DNA from: Mactromeris polynyma
Lineage: Eukaryota; Mollusca; Bivalvia; Venerida; Mactridae
Reading direction: 5' to 3'
Length of the DNA stretch: 64,000 nt
NCBI GenBank assembly: GCA_032209605.1
Contig: JASFXZ010000038.1
Coordinates: 4,154,001 to 4,218,000 of the forward strand
Shown here: positions 10,991 to 23,600 of the stretch, piece by piece
Layout: every line of letters starts with the position of its first letter
Position numbering within the stretch: the first letter of the stretch is position 1
Notes under the pieces: generated by a model
Databases searched by the model: none
What the model saw: the letters and a program-made list of their open reading frames with translations, nothing else
Told to the model about the DNA's origin: nothing
Position numbers and translations under genes: made by a program

Positions 10991-11829
10991 TGAAAGTTAG
11001 TTACATTGGGAGACAAACTAATATTAATGCCACATAAACACATAATGCACAAAGAAAGACACCTTACATCAAGGTAAAAAGGATTTAATCATCAAATATA
11101 TATATAAATGGTAAATTATAAATAATAAATTAACATGGATAAGACAGTGGACGGAATAGGTACACTATTGCACATATAATTATATCACTATAATGTACCC
11201 CTCAAGTTCAATATTTCTATATGTACCCGAAGCTAATGAAAGCTTCTACACCAGTAATACATACTATACTATGATTCAATAACCAATTAAGCCACATGTG
11301 GCCACCAACCAGCATCTCATGAAAATATTATCAATGAAAAATATAACAAAATTATAGACATATATATAAGGGATAGCAATGTGTCCAAGAAATTGTCCTT
11401 TTATAATGTTTACAAAGTTTGTTATCAAGTCTGTTCCGAGTAAGAACCTAACACATTTGAGTAGGAAGACAAAATATGCATGTAGTAGATTTTCTGCCTA
11501 TCAGCATATGTCAATACTCTATCTTCCATTAAACCATACCCTAATTATGATATAAAGCACCAGCAATATATCTACATATTGTTGTTTATGCTCTGTTTAT
11601 GAAGCATTCACGCCCAAAACTGTAAGAGTTTACATTTTTTATGAATAATCATTCAATCATTGACATATTTTCGGCTCAATGTAACAAATGCGTCTTATCG
11701 TAATATGGTATAAAGTTGAAGCAAAGATACTTCGACCCATCCCAGCAGTCAATCTATTTCCCAGCATCATGGTAGAACTGTAAATCATACAAGCCTAGAC
11801 TCATGAAGATGTATCTGGCTCATCTGATC

Positions 11830-13055
11830 ATAATATGTTTGAATTGGATTCATCCAGTATTATTGTTACAGTGGCTAAAACATCTCTAAAAAGAACCATT
11901 GCAATGTATAACTGATTTTATCATATTACTAACAGACAAAGCTTGAAAAAATGCCCGATTACTTGTTCATTCTTTGTTAATTCATGTTTATTGATGTTTT
12001 AACTATAGGAAATATATTTTTCACGTTTGTCTAGGTAAACAAATGAACAAAAAATGAGCATAAAACTACTTTCAAAAAGCCCTCATATTCAACGATATAA
12101 TTCCTTAGAACATTCTGTATTTGTATATGTAACAGGTTTTGGTGCCAACGTGATGTTCTATCAAGACCAAAATAAAGTTACCCTCGCATAGGTAACAAAG
12201 ACAAATGACTGGTAAGTTCACTAATCATAAACAAGGTTTTAAAGACATCAAAGACTTCAATAACAACTTGTTTTGAGTGTCACAGTCTAAATGAACTATG
12301 AATGGAAAATTACAAAATACTAACCGAATATCACCTTGCTGTATAAATACCTACAATCTTTATCAAACAATACTTAAATAACAACTTGTTTTGACTGTCA
12401 CAGTGTACATGAACTATGAATGGAAAATTACAAAAATACTGACTGAATATCACCTTGCTGTATAAATACCTACAATCATTATCAAACAATCCTTAAATAA
12501 CAACTTGTTTTGACTGTCGGAGTATACATGATCAATGAAAGGAAAATTACAAATATCACATTGCTAAATATACCTTCACTCATTTTCTTGTCCACTTAGC
12601 AAGAATATGATGGACATTTTGTTAGAACACAAGAGTACTGCAGGTACCTTGACTTCGTGAATACTAAATTTCAATTTAGCCAAAGTCTTTTATTCACATT
12701 CCTAAAAAACTATTTTTGGATAAACCTAGAGGTGCGTTTTTTAGAGGTTGGAAAAATTGAATTCTAGCTAGTGCTACGTAGGGGAAAGTAGCAGTGCCGT
12801 TTTTTAAATGTTGGAAAAGAAGCCCCTGGTCTGGTCTGGTCTGGCGTGTGCCATTTTGTAGCTAGCGAAGCGTTCAAGCATTTTTTAGACAGCTACCGTT
12901 TCTACATTGGCTCACCATTCTCGCTTACTTCCCCTACCTCTAACAAGAGTGCCATGATGTCCCTATATCGCTCACCTGAGTATACTGCCATGTTTTTTAT
13001 CGTATCTTTTAAGAGGACCACTAAACAATGCTAAACACCAAATATCAAAGCTCTA
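11830..13055. repeat. Diverged direct duplication, right copy
   Basis: This is the counterpart of 9170-10510, about 2.6 kb downstream, with the same block order. Internally the AACAACTTGTTTTGACTGTC segment is itself tandemly repeated about three times (12255-12560). A weaker third trace is seen at about 13620-13690. Confidence 0.75.
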
Positions 13056-14493
13056 GACCTTACGATTTTTGCACAAGAAGATTTCAAAGTTTTTACGTGA
13101 GCTAAAAACAAACCTCAGTATTTTGATGCCATCTTGAGCTCCACCTAGTGCAATTTTATTAACCGCGAACATATGTTTGTATGTAAGCTTGACAGACGAA
13201 AGGCAGCAGTTCTGTTTTGATAGAAAAGTAATCCTAACAACAGTTATAGCTTTACGCACTAGCCTTGTCTAAATTGTCTTGGATCGGTCCTGTAAGACCA
13301 TATATCTGTTCGCAGTCAATCTAACAGCACTATACCATAGTTTTTTTTAAATTCCTGTTGACGGTACTCTACAGCAATGTGTTTAGACAAATAACAAACG
13401 GATGAGTCTAGACGATGCTAGTTCAGAAAGGTGATTTGTCTAAAATTACTTTATCAGATCATGTAATTCTTCATTTCAGAAAATTTTCAAAAGATATGAA
13501 ACAGTTAAAAGGAAATGAGTAAACTCTATGTATCAAATTGTCCTCTCAATGAAAGTGAAACAATATCCAACACATTTGAGAGATTGATTAACAAAAATTA
13601 AATCAAAGATGTGTCTGGCTTATCTGAAAGTTAAAATTTGAACAGGCTTTGTCCAGTGTTGTTGCAACATGGGCTAAAAGATCTTCGATATATTCAGTAA
13701 ATTAAAACAAATGCACCACTCCTCAAATTTCATGAACTTGTCTAGGTATGCAAGATAAGAACTTAACATGATTTTATTTCATTTTAAGCAATGATGAATG
13801 CTGAATTTTCTTTCAATAAACAGGTATTTTCATACCAAAATGAGTTTTAAAACACACTAAAATGACATTTAAAATACATATCACAGATACAAAAATGTGC
13901 GTTATTAAATTTACTGAGTGTATATACAATCGAAAAGAATTAACAATTCATAAAATCTTATTTTATAACGATGCACACGAACAAAACTTGTCAAAACCTC
14001 CGCTTATAAGGAAGTTTTTTTTTAATTCATACATATTACAAACTTATTTGTTGAACAAATACAGAGGAATACATTTCAGAACAAGAGAGGTAAATATTGT
14101 AAATGTGGAAACTACCAATAGGTATTTCTGTGGAGAGGTTGTGCTTTATACATATTACTATAGAGAAAATGACATATAGTGATATCAGTGCATTGAGATA
14201 TGCAAGAAAAGTTATTTTAAAAATCTAATTTTGAGAGTAAAGAATTAAATGACGAGAGTTCTCTATATAAAATTATACAAATGTGTGAGGACTAAAACTG
14301 AGGTCTTACATGGTATGCTACATAAGTTAATATTGATACATTCACAGTTCTAAGTATATAGTCCTAGTATAGTATTTGCAATAAGGCATTTCCATTGTAA
14401 AATGCCGTATTATAAATCTGCGTAGATTTAAAAACAATTGAGTATATTTCTTTCACTATTTATAGACAATCTTCACGACATCCTGGCTAGTAT

Positions 14494-14688
14494 CTATCTA
14501 AGCTCTCTGGGTTCATTTTCAAACATAGCTCGTAATTGCAAGACTGGTTTTTTCTCATTGTCCTCTAAGTATGCACCGTCCTGCATTTCATGTCTGTTAT
14601 ACAACAATGTACGGAAGCCAAGCTCGCTCAGTCCTATATCACTTTGTAATAATTTCTCCCAGTCCAGTGTGATCTTCTCTATGGAATC
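14494..14688 (-). CDS. KIAA0825-like terminal exon 23
   Basis: Acceptor TTTGTGTCTTTAG; stop TAG at 14496-14494. It encodes DSIEKITLDWEKLLQSDIGL, then GFRTLLYNRHEMQDGAYLED and a charged end ENEPRELR. Confidence 0.85.
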   Translation of the reverse strand, partial: DSIEKITLDWEKLLQSDIGLSELGFRTLLYNRHEMQDGAYLEDNEKKPVLQLRAMFENEPRELR

Positions 14689-17600
14689 CTAAAGACACAA
14701 AGATATTTGACATTAGAGATGCAGCCACTATCAATAAACACAAAGATATAATAATCAATCTGAAGCTAGATAATAAACATGATGTTCAGCGGCGTAGCCA
14801 TAAACTAAAATTGTGCATTTCTAACCATGGGGAGAACTTTGAGGGTATGAAATGAAAAATTACACATTTCGATCAATTTTTAAGGTTACAAACCCACTAC
14901 ATGTATACACAATACATTTTGAACATCCCTTGTACGAGAATATTCTGAAAAACTAGCATCAAGTGTTAGTCTGAACAATTTTCTTTACAAATTGACCACA
15001 TAAGTATTCAACTAGTTTCTTCAGAAATCCATGGACATTAGTATGGTCCATCAGAAAACCATGGACATTAGTATGGTCCATCAGAAAACCGTGGACATTA
15101 GTATGGTCCATCAGAAATCCATGGACATTAGTATGGTCCATCAAAAAAACATGGACAATAATATGGTTCATCAGAAAACCATGGACAATAATAATGGTCC
15201 TTCAGAAAACAATTGACAATAATATGGTCCTTCAGAAAACCATGGACAATAATATTGTCCTTCAGAAAACCATTGACAATAATATGGTCCTTAAGAAAAT
15301 AATGGACAATTATATGGTCCTTCAAAAAACCATGGATAATAATGTGGTCCATCAAAAAACCATGGACAATAATACAGTTAATCAGAAAACCATGGGCAAT
15401 CATATGGTGCTTCAGAAAACCATGGACAATAATATGGGCAAGTAAGTTATTTTGATCAGTATACATGTATCTACAAACTAAATTGATCCTTGTTTGGTGC
15501 AGATATAAATTGACAGTTAAAGATGAAAATACCGGAGAAGTAACACAGATACTTACATGATCAAATTTGTATGGTCCTATACACTGGTTCTCTGTGAGTG
15601 GGTTAAATGTGGGACCTGACCGAGGGCTTGTGTCCATCTTGAATACATCATGTCCAGTATCAGGGTTTACCAGTGGTAGAGCATGTTCTATACCTAGTTG
15701 ACCATTCAACCAATGACTATTGTTATGTAGCAACCAGTATAACTGTTGAACGTCGTGTAATCCTATAGAATAATGCATATATAGACCAAACCTGCATTCA
15801 GTAAAGGTGTTTGCAATTTTGTTTCCCGTGTGCAGTGAATGCGATACGGTGGGTCAGGGATACAAAACAAAACAGTTTCGTAATGTGACCAACTGTAAGC
15901 TGTAACTAAACGCAGGGCAGAATATGGTTTATATTATGTTTGTAATTGTATGAACAGATATGGACATCAGTCAAGCACTTGTGTTATGCAATCTAGTCAT
16001 GCCAACACATTGATATTTTATATTTAGGGAGCAGTCAAGTTTCAATATTCCGTGCTGTATTATGAAGTAAGCATCTCATCTTCATTGCCCTTATAATTTA
16101 TGTTGTCTCAATAATTACTGAACAAGCCTTATATGTTCATTGACAATTTGACAGACTATAATACACCGCGTACGCACGCACACACACACACACAACTGAT
16201 ACTCTGATGTCATCTTTAATGTAATGCTCACTCGAACATTGCAAATTTACGGAAATGACTCTGTTAAGGTAGCAAAATATTAATTAGATGTTACCAAATA
16301 CATTTACATGCCTGTGCAAGATGTGTGAAACATACAACACATCATGGTCCAGGTGTAGAAAGCCTAAATCCTGACCAAAGGTCACAAGTTCAAATCCACC
16401 CTGAACCATAAATTTTACAATCCTTGCTTTAGGTCTGAATACTGGTTAGAAACCCAATAAGCAGTCATGGAAAGTGATTGTTTGTTTGTTTCATCGGGTT
16501 TAACGCTGTTTCTCAACGATATTTCAGTTATATACGGCGGCCGGTTCACCTAACCAGTTTTTCCTGGACTGAAATCTAACCAGTACTAACTTACCCTTCC
16601 ACAAGGAGCCGGCAACTTCTCCACATGAGGAGGAAAGTCGACATTTTTATCAAATTTTCATGGAAGGGTATGACCTGCCGCGACCGGGAATCGAACCAGG
16701 ATCACCGGGTTACAAGTCCAGCGCACTAACCACTGGACCACGGCCGCGGCTTCATGGAAAGTGATAAATAGAAGTTTAAACTATGGCCCATTCCAGTTAA
16801 TTTAATTTGTCGTCGTATTTACCCCACCACACTGATTTTCTTGAATAGCACTAAACTAAACACATGATCAGTTTGGGTTGTTTCCCAAACACCAGAAGTC
16901 AAATGTATAAAACTGGATAACCATTTGATTTGGTTAAAAGATAACCAAAACTCGATTTGATTGGTTGTAATGTAGTTTGGCCAAGTAATGAGCCAATCAA
17001 ATTGATTGAAATTACAGGTTCAAGTTGGCCTCTTTCTATACAATTGGCAACAGATACACTGAGTGGACACTAAGAAAACATACCATCAGGTGTGGACAGT
17101 ATATCACTGGACAGTGAGATATACAACTGATCTGTGAACTCTGTTGTACCATCTGACATCAGACAGTTGTCAGCAAGATCAAATATTCTGAAACAATGTA
17201 GAACATGCAGTGCTTGGTTTCAAACAATTTGAAAGGCTAGTTTCTATTACATGTACTGACAATTTCCACTGTAAAAGTATAGGCAAGCATTTTGTTTTAG
17301 GCCAGGCATTTTAAATTTTCACCTTATTTTTCAATAAAACTAAAGCTAAATATCTTATAAATCACTCCAAAAAAATCCACAAGAAGTTTCCTTGTACTTT
17401 TCTAGTATTCTCTTTCATAACTCAAAAATCGTCCTTCAATAATGTCTCTCAAATTACCCATAGTGCTAATATTGCGCACTCCCAGTCTAGACAGTGTTTG
17501 AGTAAACTGTCAAAATTGGTCGTTATTTGTTCAGTTGTGAAACAATGCCAATGCTATCACAAGTTCAACCAACACATGTTTTTTCCCAAATTAAGAATCT

Positions 17601-20600
17601 TGAATCAGATGAAATATTAAGACATGTACTCAAAATAACAATATCACGCACAAAGGGAGGCGCAGTGGTCTAGTGCCTGACTCCTGATCCGAAGGTCGGT
17701 AGTTCGAGCCTTGCGATAAGTGGGGTCTGATCATGAACTTCAAAATCCCTCAATTTGGCGCGAGTACTGGTTGGTATAGCCAGGAAGCAGTCTTCGAGAG
17801 TGACTAGTATAAGTTGTAAGAACTTGTTTCACAATCGATGTAAAATAAATAAGTTTAATAAGGATATTGAGAATGCTTTCTAAACGTATCTTGCATCGAG
17901 AAGTAAGCAGTCTGATACAGTATACATCAAGACACTATCAATTACATTCTATTTTTGTATGTCAAAGTTAAAAGTAGTGTACATACTCGCTGCCAAGGTA
18001 GAAGACCAATATCTGTATTTTATCATTGATCCAATCCTTATTTTCCTTGCAAAATCTTCCTGCCAGTCTTGGAGTAGAGCTGCCTTTTACTGAAGTATCA
18101 ATCAATAACTTGGTAATCAATCGAGTTTATCCAAAAAAAACATAGAATTTTTGATCCAAAACAGATTTAAAGATATATTATAATCATTTTTTTGTTCATT
18201 TTGTTTATCTAAACAATCAAGAAAAATATACTTTATCTAGTTAAAACTTCAATAAATATGCATTATCACAGAATACATTTATAATGTATTTCTCTGTATT
18301 TGACAAAAAAAGACATTTGTATTATCATAAAATCAGTTTTTTAACAAGCGGGTGTTTTTTACCAGTTTACCAGTTTCACTGTTTTGCTCTTTATCCAACC
18401 TTGATAAATAAGAAAGACCAAACTTCAAGGGTCCTAAGGGTGGTCTTATTATTGAGGTTTTACTGTATTTATATAACTAGTCATATACTTAAATATCATA
18501 GCCAATAAACACAGTGGGCATTAAATATCATGACCATCTCATACCATGACTATCATATCAAATACCAGGGCCACCTAATATCATTTACTTCATAATTATC
18601 ATGATAAATAGCATTAAATTATCAATATTCTTGAACTGCAGCATGACAGGAAATCACAGAATTTTGTAATGTTACAAGATTTAGTGTTACCACCATATCT
18701 TACCTTTCCCAGACACCAAAACATGATATATACATTCAGACAGCAATTTAAATTCTTCTAACACTGGCTGTGTGAGAGTCACACCGATATCTTCCATAAG
18801 CTCTTCGGAATTCATTAAGTATTCCCTTAGTGCCAAAGCCACCAGCTGAAACAATGGTATGTAGTGATTAACTGTATAGTCTTAATCTGGTTAGTGGGGG
18901 TTGGTAACCCAGGAATACTGGTAAGGTCAACTGGTCACCACACCATACATAACCACAATTGAGTTGACTAGATGCTAGTTCATGACAAAGTTACAGCCCT
19001 GACACCACCACCTATTCTTTATGTGCATGCATATATCAAGGGCTCAACGCAACACTGTCGTAACTCCTACATAAATACATAGGAGTTACAACAGTGTTGC
19101 GTTGAGCCCTCGAATTATACAGCATTTCATAATAATCAAACTCAAAGTGTGACCTTGACTTTTGAGGTAGGGACATAGATATTGCACCAACATGACGTCT
19201 TTATATGCCAAACACATGTGCTAAGTTATTTTAAAATCCGTCAGTACATGACAAAGTTACAGCCCGGACACGAAAAATCAGGACACAGGGACGGACAGTG
19301 CGATCTTAATAAGCCCACCTTCGAAAAAGGGCCATAACTCCTGAAAAAATCGGAAGATTGTAACTGAAATCGAACTTGACCTGTATTTTATTTTCCTGTG
19401 CATATGTGCCCAATATGAATTGAATCCATCAGACATTTCAAGAGTAATTGATTACAACAAATTTTGGTACAGATGGACATGGACACCGGTAACACTTGAT
19501 GCACCTGCTCCTACACAATTCTTTGAATGGCAGGGACATAAAAAAGGGGTAAAACTCCAACATACTTATGAAAAAACATTACTGAATAATGTAATAATCA
19601 GAATAACTGTTCACCTAGAAACTATTTAGTAACTTCCACTATTTAAGTTAGTGGTTTATGAGCCATAAAAAACTGCCCCCCAATATAATTGTAAGTATGT
19701 GGACATAATTTCTTGAGTGTTGGTGTCATAAAAATGCAAAAACTTTCTCCCATTACAGCAAATGTATGTTTAATATTTTGAAGAATATTATATACCTTGG
19801 TTCCAGCACAGTGATGTGGAGTTTTCATTCCTTTTGTTCCACACTGTGTTTCCAGGGTTTTAAATAAAACACATACACTGACTGGTATGACAAACATATC
19901 TTCTGTCATCTGATGTAACACCAGGCGTAAGGCAGAATCCACTGTGTCCCGATCAGCTGAAATACATGTAATACATAATTGTATAAACTTTTATGAATGG
20001 TTATTCAAACAAGCTCGGTCAGCTGTCCACATTAATACATAAAGAAACAAGATCCAAGTTGAACCAGAAATTAATTACTTGAGTAGACCTCAACAATGAA
20101 TGGACCTACATCACTTGTCTGAGTAGACCTAAACCATGAATGGAACTACATCACTTGTCTGAGTAGTCCTAAACCATGAATGGACCTACATCACTTGTCT
20201 GAGTAGACCTAAACCATGAATGGACCTACACCACTTGTCCGAGTACTCCTAAACCATGAATGGACCTACATCACTTGTCTGAGTAGACCTAAACCATGAA
20301 TGGACCTACACCACTTGTCCGAGTACTCCTAAACCATGAATGGACCTACATCACTTGTCTGAGTACTCCTAAACCATGAATGGACCTACATCACTTGTCT
20401 GAGTACTCCTAAACCATGAATGGACCTACATCACTTGTCTGAGTACTCCTAAACCATGAATGGACCTACATCACTTGTCTGAGTAGACCTAAACCATGAA
20501 TGGAAGTACATCACTTGTCTGAGAAGACCAAAACCATGAATGGACCTACATCACTTGCCTGAGTAGTCCTAAACCATGAATGGACCTACATCACTTGTCG

Positions 20601-23600
20601 GAGTAGACCTAAACCATGAAGGGAACTAAATCACTTGTCTGAGTAGACCTAAACCATGAATGGACCTACATCACTTGTCGGAGTAGACCTAAACCATGAA
20701 GGGAACTAAATCACTTGTCAGAGTAGACCTAAACCATGAATGGACCTACATCACTTGTCTGAGTAGACCTAAACCATGAATGGAACTACATCACTTGTCT
20801 GAGTAGACCTAAACCATGAATGGACCTACATCACTTGTCTGAGTAGACCTAAACCATGAATGGAACTACATCACTTGTCTGAGTAGACCTAAACCATGAA
20901 TGGACCTACATCACTTGTCTGAGTAGACCTAAACCATGAATGGACTAAATCACTTGTCTGAGTAGACCTAAACCATGAATGTACCTACATCACTTGTCTG
21001 AGTACTCCTAAACCATGAATGGACCTACATCACTTGTCTGAGTACTCTTAAACCATGAATGGACTAAATCACTTGTCTGAGTAGACCTAAACCATGAATG
21101 GACCTACATCACTTGTCGGAGTAGACCTAAACCATGAAGGCAACTAAATCACTTGTCGGAGTAGACCTAAACCATGAAGGGAACTAAATCACTTGTCGGA
21201 GTAGACCTAAACCATGAATGGACCTACATCACTTGTCTGAGTAGACCTAAACCATGAATGGAACTACATCACTTGTCTGAGTAGTCCTAAACCATGAATG
21301 GACCTACATCACTTGTCTGAGTAGACCTAAACCATGAATGGACCTACATCACTTGTCTGAGTAGACCTAAACCATGAATGGAACTACATCACTTGTCTGA
21401 GTAGTCCTAAACCATGAATGGACCTACATCACTTGTCTGAGTAGACCTAAACCAGGAAGGGACCTACACCACTTGTCTGAGCAGTCCTAAACCATAAATG
21501 GACCTACATCACTCATTTGAGTAGTCCTAAACCATATATGGACCTACATCACTTGTCTGAGTAGACCTAAACCATGAATGGACTACATCACTTGTCTGAG
21601 TAGACCTAAACCATGAAGGGACCTACACCACTTGTCTGAGTAGACCTCAACCATGAAGGGACCTATACCACTTGTCTGAGTAGTCCTAAACCATAAATGG
21701 ACCTACATCACTCGTCTGAGTAGTCCTAAACCATATATGGACCTACAACACTTGTCTGAGTAGACCTAAACCATGAATGGACCTACATCACTTGTCTGAG
21801 TAGACCTAAACCATGAATGGACTACATCACTTGTCTGAGTAGACCTAAACCATGAAGGGACCTACACCACTTGTCTGAGTAGTCCTAAACCATAAATGGA
21901 CCTACATCACTTGTCTGAGTAGACCTAAACCATGAATGGACCTACATTACTTGTCTGAGTAGACCTAAACCATGAATGGACCTACATCACTTGTCTGAGT
22001 AGTCTTAAACCATGAATGGACCTACATCACTTGTCTGAGTAGACCTAAACCATGAATGGACCTACATCACTTGTCTGAGTAGACCTAAACCATGAATGGA
22101 CCTACATCACTTGTCTGAGCAGTCCTAAACCATAAATGGACATACATCACTTGTCTGAGTAGTCCTAAACCATGAATGGATCTACATCACTTGTCTGAGC
22201 AGTCCTAAACCATGAATGGACCTACATCACTTGTCTGAGTACTCCTAAACCATGAATGGACCTACATCACTTGTCTGAGTAGACCTAAACCATGAATGGA
22301 CCTACATCACTTGTCTGAGTAGACCTAAACCATGAATGGAACTACATCACTTGTCTGAGTAGTCTTAAACCATGAATGGACCTACATCACTTGTCTGAGT
22401 AGACCTAAACCATGAATGGACCTACATCACTTGTCTGAGTAGACCTAAACCATGAATGGACCTACATCACTTGTCTGAGCAGTCCTAAACCATAAATGGA
22501 CATACATCACTTGTCTGAGTAGTCCTAAACCATAAATGGATCTACATCACTTGTCTGAGCAGTCCTAAACCATGAATGGACCTACATCACTTGTCTGAGT
22601 ACTCCTAAACCATGAATGGACCTACATCACTTGTCTGAGTAGACCTAAACCATGAATGGACCTACATCACTTGTCTGAGTAGACCTAAACCATGAATGGA
22701 CTACATCACTTGTCTGAGTAGACCTAAACCATGAAGGGACCTACACCACTTGTCTGAGTAGTCCTAAACCATAAATGGACCTACATCACTTGTCTGAGTA
22801 GACCTAAACCATGAAGGGACCTACACCACTTGTCTTGAGTACTCCTAAACCATGAATAGACCTATATCACTTGTCTGAGTACTCCTAAACCATGAATGGA
22901 CTACATCACTTGTCTGAGTAGACCTAAACCATGAATGGACCTACATCACTTGTCTGAGTAGACCTAAACCATGAATGGACCTACATCACTTGTCTGAGTA
23001 GACCTAAACCATGAATGGACCTACATCACTTGTCTGAGTAGACCTAAACCATGAATGGACCTACATTACTTGTCTGAGTAGACCTAAACCATGAATGGAC
23101 CTACATCACTTGTCTGAGTAGTCTTAAACCATGAATGGACCTACATCACTTGTCTGAGTAGACCTAAACCATGAATGGACCTACATCACTTGTCTGAGTA
23201 GACCTAAACCATGAATGGACCTACATCACTTGTCTGAGCAGTCCTAAACCATAAATGGACATACATCACTTGTCTGAGTAGTCCTAAACCATGAATGGAT
23301 CTACATCACTTGTCTGAGCAGTCCTAAACCATGAATGGACCTACATCACTTGTCTGAGTACTCCTAAACCATGAATGGACCTACATCACTTGTCTGAGTA
23401 GACCTAAACCATGAATGGACCTACATCACTTGTCTGAGTAGACCTAAACCATGAATGGAACTACATCACTTGTCTGAGTAGTCTTAAACCATGAATGGAC
23501 CTACATCACTTGTCTGAGTAGACCTAAACCATGAATGGACCTACATCACTTGTCTGAGTAGACCTAAACCATGAATGGACCTACATCACTTGTCTGAGCA

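Larger units (their letters stand above)
8125..14493. other. Gene-free region between convergent SLC22 and KIAA0825-like genes
   Basis: No convincing exon is seen on either strand. It contains the SLC22 3'UTR of unknown length (an AATAAA at about 8692), a long-armed MITE, two copies of a tRNA-headed SINE and a large diverged direct duplication (9.2-10.5 versus 11.8-13.1 kb). The KIAA0825-like 3'UTR must start below 14494. Confidence 0.6.

Noticed and set aside
13862..14179. 105-codon + strand frame
   Set aside because: No domain, composition bias or splice context; it includes a fragment of the 83-bp repeat and looks like chance.
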